64,000 nt of DNA from NCBI GenBank assembly GCA_030141605.1, contig JAQGDQ010000314.1, forward strand, positions 124,001-188,000, given 5' to 3'. The position numbers and the translations under genes are program-made. This document shows, piece after piece, positions 59,896 through 64,000 of the stretch (positions within the stretch are counted from its first letter, which is position 1; the number at the start of each line of letters is the position of its first letter). Below the pieces are notes generated by a model, which was given only the letters and a program-made list of their open reading frames with translations, ran no database searches and was not told where the DNA came from. This stretch comes from Tubiluchus corallicola (taxonomy: Eukaryota > Priapulida > Priapulimorpha > Priapulimorphida > Tubiluchidae).

Positions 59896-62105
59896 TTATT
59901 GGATTTTCGTCAAGTAATAGTAAATAAAACAAATACATCTTAAACCAATTAGCTGCGCACAGATTAGATTTGTTCTGCTTTGATGCATTGCAGCTTTGCT
60001 CAGCACAAATTCAGGACAGTCAGCAAAGTCACTTCGCTTAATTTCGTTTCTATCATATTTTCTATCTGGTTCTTTACAGTCGACATAAGATAGCCTCCAT
60101 CTTAGCAGTTTAATCCAAGACATGTTACAATCACAGGTTAAAGGATTATCTGGAAAATATAGGAAAGGTAAAGTAAGACGGTTTCATGGGCAAAGTACTA
60201 GACAGAGTGTAAAGCAAGAACGGTAAAACATCTATAAGAATCGTTCCATTTTTCAGAAATTTTAATAGTTCCTCATCAACAGTACAGCATTGCGGGGAAA
60301 GTAGCAGAACAAAAAACTTTTTGTTATGAACGTACCCATTCACGACATTGATTTGAACTAATTTCGTTTATGGAACTTTACACTTTTATCTCGTTTTAGG
60401 ATGAACTTTAAATGGCAAGACCCAGAAACTGGGTCTCAACATGCCACTCATCATTTTCTCTCTTCTTTTTTCTCTGTTTTTATTTGTTCTTTCTTCTCAA
60501 AACAGTTTAGTGTTTTGTTATTTTGAAACAAATTTTTGCCTTATAACTACGTGTAGCATGATAGTAACTAAATGACGCCCGTGCATGATATGCGCATTTT
60601 CGTTTTCTTTTCATACCATCTACTGTTATGCTTACTGATAATATGAATTTGCATTTATATAGAAAGTTCGGTATTCAGTTAACCCTTTCATACCCGTTGT
60701 ATCCTGTGGGATACGAGAATATTTTCTGCCTTTAAAATTAATAAAATTTTAAAACTGACAGTTACTTGATCTGTTAATAGTTATTTTGATTTAAGCCAAT
60801 AACAATGGACTAAAAATGGTGATAAAATGGCAAACTAGAAAATCTACGTAGCATAAAAAACTGCGCAAGGTACAGTACTTTAGAGATGACTTTGTACAGA
60901 TCAGCATAGCATGCATACTAAATGCCTTAAATACTTTAAAAAATTATCAGCAGTTGCAAAATGAAGCACATTTTTTGCTTTTGTTGTGTTTTTAAAAAAG
61001 TCGGACTTTGTTTTTTTGCACATGACAAAGAATGTTGTGCATCCCACAGGATAAATAGACAACAAACGGTTGTAATTCACTTTCATAATAATAGACACAG
61101 GAATGCACTGGATGTGCAAAAACTTTTCTTGTTACACTCAATAATGCAATGATTTGCAAAAACCTCTTTGCAAGTCCAGTACTTAGCTTTTTGTTTAGTA
61201 AAGTATAATTTGGGACTGAAAGGGTTAATATTTATTGTGCATTTTCGTGCATCAACGGCTTAAACGTAAAAATGCATGCTCAGAAAGACAAGAGACTGTT
61301 TTAAATGGTAACATACAACATTTGAGTCGATACAGGTACTCGTGAGATTTGAATTCGGATGAACAAAACTACAATCTGTTGTCCTAACGATTCCACACTG
61401 TGCAGGAAATTTTAAAACTACACATCGCGATATGAAACTCCTTTACATACGTCTTAGTTCCAGAAAATCCATTTGGGCATTTTTATCGACCAGTTTTGGC
61501 AGAGGAATCTTTTCTATAGACGTACTCAGAATATGAATACTTTTCATATTTGGAGCATTTGAGAAGTCGAAATCGCCTGATATCAAATTAGGACAGTACT
61601 GTATCCTCAAACCGGTCATTTTCTCCAACGATTTGAATGCTCTGGAGTCAATGGTTTTTAGATCAGACAGTTCATATAGAATGACCTGAGCTGTAACTTC
61701 AGCCCTAATGGTCTTTTCGTTGATGCGCTGGAGCACGTGGAGGTCCTTGATCATCAAATCTTGCGTGATGACTCCAGCAAGGAAATCATCGGGCAGCTCC
61801 TTTTCTTCGTAACTTCCAAGAAGCACAAGACTTCTGAATCCGCCTAATGGTCGAAACGTGGGCATCAATTTCAAAGTCTTTTTATTCATCCACTCCACGT
61901 CCGTCCTGTTATAAATCCCTAAGCATTCATAATAGCAATTTTCATTTGGCTTATCTGGATTACATTTCAACGTAAACTGTGGACATTTACAACTATATTC
62001 GCACGTTCGAGGTCTCAGATAAACAATATCAGGCGTTACACATAGTGCCATTTTTATTTTTATTAGTAGGAGAAAAATTCTCCCCACTATTGTCTGCCAT
62101 TTCAT
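59896..62105 (-). CDS. Secreted leucine-rich-repeat protein with LRRCT cap, two exons, 302 aa
   Basis: Seen: exon 1 at 61451-62105 and exon 2 at 59896-60149. Donor C|GTATGT and acceptor TTTTCCAG|AT give phase 1 and 909 nt in total. The start MKWQTIVG is the first ATG in good context (GCTACCATGA), with hydrophobic FLLLIKIKMALC as signal peptide. Residues 35-61 hold six Cys (C35, C39, C41, C48, C57, C61) as an N-terminal cap. Residues ~65-215 contain weak LRRs (LKTIDSRAFKSLEKMTGLRI, IHILSTSIEKIPL). The splice creates LELRHNPLTCDCNMSW, a textbook entry into an LRRCT with C224, C226, C243 and C263. The tail LICAQLIGLRCICFIYYYLT is hydrophobic and could anchor the protein or just be its end. AATAAA (minus) lies ~17 nt past the stop (59874-59879). 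Inferred: an extracellular recognition or adhesion protein; the exact family is unknown. Confidence 0.88.
60683..61224. mobile_element. piggyBac-like nonautonomous element, TTAA-flanked
   Basis: TTAA at 60679-60682 and 61225-61228. Ends CCCTTTCATACCC and (reverse complement) CCCTTTCAGTCCC. Near the left end is GTATCCTGTGGGATAC, and ATCCCACAGGATA is repeated inside at about 61040. TTAA duplication and CCC termini are diagnostic of piggyBac. No transposase frame. Length 542 bp, inside the intron of the LRR gene. Confidence 0.8.
61331..61408 (-). repeat. tRNA-like fragment
   Basis: On the minus strand: GTGTGGAATCGTTAGGACAA (A-box-like) and CCGAATTCAAATCTCACG (B-box-like). Between the piggyBac-like element and LRR exon 1, in the same intron. 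Confidence 0.4.
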
Positions 62106-63723
62106 GGTAGCAACTTGGTAACAAAGAAGCAACGTCAGGCGGCATTTGGTTTGGCGTCACCTGATTATTTCGTGACGTCAAAGCAGTAAAGGGGAAACAA
62201 CAGATGCTATATGTACATACAAGATCGTTCAGAAAGGAAAACGTTCCCCAAAGTAACTTGTAACCCTTCATCTTGTTAAATCACTTGTTAAATAGATCAA
62301 CATCATGATGTAGTCCAGTTTTTTCTCTTTCCAAAGGGTTAAAACTTCCCTCCAAGGCTCCGCCAAGCGCCGGTAAGAACCTCTTTTCTACACTGTGTTT
62401 CGGCAATGAGCAAAACGACCATTCGGAGGTCCGTCACTGCAGTTCCTAGTGGAAAGACGCTTGGTGGGGATCTTAGAGGAAAATTCACAATTCTTCGGAC
62501 AGAAATGAAGCCAGGCTACACGATAATGTGGGTCTCCTTTACAAATGCCTCTGCATAAAGGGCTATGAACTGGTTTGGCAGGAAGTTTTTCTGGACGACT
62601 CAGTAATTTTGTACGTAGTTATATAGATCTTTTCCTTTAAGCGATGCCTTTTCGAGGGTGTTATCATCTGTTTTTGTGTGACGAGTAAACGTGCTGTTAA
62701 TTTTTCAATTGTAGCAAAGTGCATTTACTATTCCACAAATACTTAACATGCTAATCTTTGAATTGCTATTTCCTAACCTGGCTCCATAATTATTACTAGC
62801 TTGACTGTGGGTTGTGAAAAACCATTAAATATTCTTTTGGCGCACATATTAACTTGCTTCCACAATAGGTTGTCACTTCTGTCTCTTTATTGTTTTGTTT
62901 TTTGCATTCTATAATACTCTGTGTAATGTATTGTATTAATGTACGAATATGTATGAATAAATAATATAATAATTACTAATGAGTATCATTTTGAGCATTA
63001 ATAGATGACATAACAATATTGAAATAAAGCACTTTTGAGTGTACAGTTAAATGTGTAGTAATAGTATATTTGTTTAGCTTCATAAATTTAATACAGTAGT
63101 TAAGATGTTAGTGCACATCATACATAAAATATGAGCAGAGGTGATGAAAGACCATACAGTCACCCATTCAGTTACGACTAGTCAAGCAATCATACTGCTA
63201 GGGAAATAGTAGCTGGATGACTTTGCTGCAGTCAATTTTTTATCTTTCTGAAACATTTATGCAAATTACTGCATAAAAGGTAATAATATAAATTGGTGCA
63301 GTGATTTTCAATAAGCTCTTCTGACATTGATAATACAGCTAGGAAAGTTGTATACAGCATTGTTACATCTGAAATAGAACACGTATTTTTGTTGTTGTAG
63401 GTCACTGTTATCCCTGTTAAGATGCTGTGGCACTTCTCTTAATCAGCTACACTGTTTTTAAAAACACTGCTGATCCATTCTATCAACTTTCAGGCTGATT
63501 TCATTGCTAGACTATTTGGATTAGTCACACTTTTGGCTATCACGAACAGATTTTACAAAAGTATCAGTGATCTTTTGATATCACAGCAGATATCACAGAC
63601 AATGCACATATCAGGCAAAAATTGTTTACAGATCAAGAAAAACATATTGATAATAAAAGCTGAAGTACAACCTGAGTTCGTTCTTTTGTTATTGAGCATC
63701 ATGGAATGTCATCACCTTCTTTA
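62106..63723. other. Upstream region of the LRR gene, no gene seen
   Basis: Should contain the LRR gene promoter. A GC-richer patch at 62335-62480 has no exon I can defend. Confidence 0.45.
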
Positions 63724-64000
63724 TTATTTTTTAATACTTTCTAGATCACTCCACGCCTTTTCCATGACATCTATGACAATTTTGATCCTGTCATTGTCCA
63801 CATTAACATCAGTCACACCCCAACGTCCTGTGAAAGTGGTCTCTGTACTCATCACATTGCACGTGCTGATGCCAACTAAACCCATAAGAGTCTTCGTTGT
63901 TGGAAGGTTGCCATCACGTAAATGTTCTCTTATGGCACTTGCACATTTATCCATTAAGTAGAGCACTGAGACCCCTTCTATGTACTTGTTCTTAAAACCC
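63724..64000 (-). CDS. Terminal coding exon of an unidentified gene, truncated by the window edge
   Basis: The minus-strand frame is open from the edge (64000) to TAA at 63724-63726 (about 91 codons). The AATAAA that overlaps the stop region may be its poly(A) signal. Translated pieces: YIEGVSVLYLMDKCASAIRE, DGNLPTTKTLMGLVGISTCN, VTDVNVDNDRIKIVIDVMEK and AWSDLESIKK. The composition is that of a folded soluble protein, with an amphipathic C-terminal helix. An acceptor-like TTTTAAG at 63993-63999 could make this an exon of about 90 codons; otherwise it continues past the window. I do not recognise the family. A 142-codon frame overlaps on the + strand (63533-63961) but has no protein-like features. 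Confidence 0.65.
   Translation of the reverse strand, partial: GFKNKYIEGVSVLYLMDKCASAIREHLRDGNLPTTKTLMGLVGISTCNVMSTETTFTGRWGVTDVNVDNDRIKIVIDVMEKAWSDLESIKK

Overview
This is eukaryotic nuclear DNA from an animal, most likely an invertebrate. It is AT-rich, with GT-AG introns of up to about 7 kb, many microsatellites and fossil transposons, and one 400-base assembly gap (37265-37664). The lineage cannot be fixed from sequence alone. The mix of an FRMD4 orthologue, secreted glycine-rich and Asn/Gly-rich repeat proteins and marine-invertebrate-type repeats suggests, but does not prove, a lophotrochozoan or another non-arthropod invertebrate.

Region 1 (5-35 kb, + strand) is one large gene, an orthologue of the FERM-domain scaffold FRMD4A/FRMD4B. 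I assembled 21 coding exons by hand. All have GT-AG boundaries and matching phases. They total 3666 nt, or 1221 residues plus stop. The order is a 42-residue N-terminal extension, the FERM domain, a basic coiled-coil region corresponding to the cytohesin-binding (CUPID-type) segment of FRMD4/INAVA, a long disordered Ser-rich tail, and a C-terminal class I PDZ ligand. Its introns carry a pogo/Tigger-like element, a LINE ORF2 remnant, a small inverted-repeat MITE, and tRNA-like and 5S-like fragments.

Region 2 (36.5-56.1 kb) is an accessory block. Two tandem minus-strand genes encode secreted glycine-rich proteins of the same design: a short first exon with most of the signal peptide, a phase-0 intron, then one giant repeat exon. 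A third minus-strand gene encodes a secreted 735-residue Asn/Gly-rich repeat protein. A remote TATA-box promoter and a noncoding first exon are inferred for it, across an intron that holds a ~500 bp tetranucleotide satellite. Between them on the + strand is an intronless two-pass membrane protein with a PPxY motif near its C-terminus. I see no recognised family for these four. The three secreted proteins look like structural or matrix material and are the best candidates for something undescribed.

Region 3 (59.9-64 kb, minus strand) holds a two-exon secreted leucine-rich-repeat protein with a classic four-cysteine LRRCT cap. Its intron contains a TTAA-flanked piggyBac-like nonautonomous element. 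At the window edge is the last coding exon of an unidentified gene that continues beyond 64000.

The rest (1-5.0 kb, 43.6-49.5 kb, 56.1-59.9 kb and most intron sequence) shows no coding signal I can defend.
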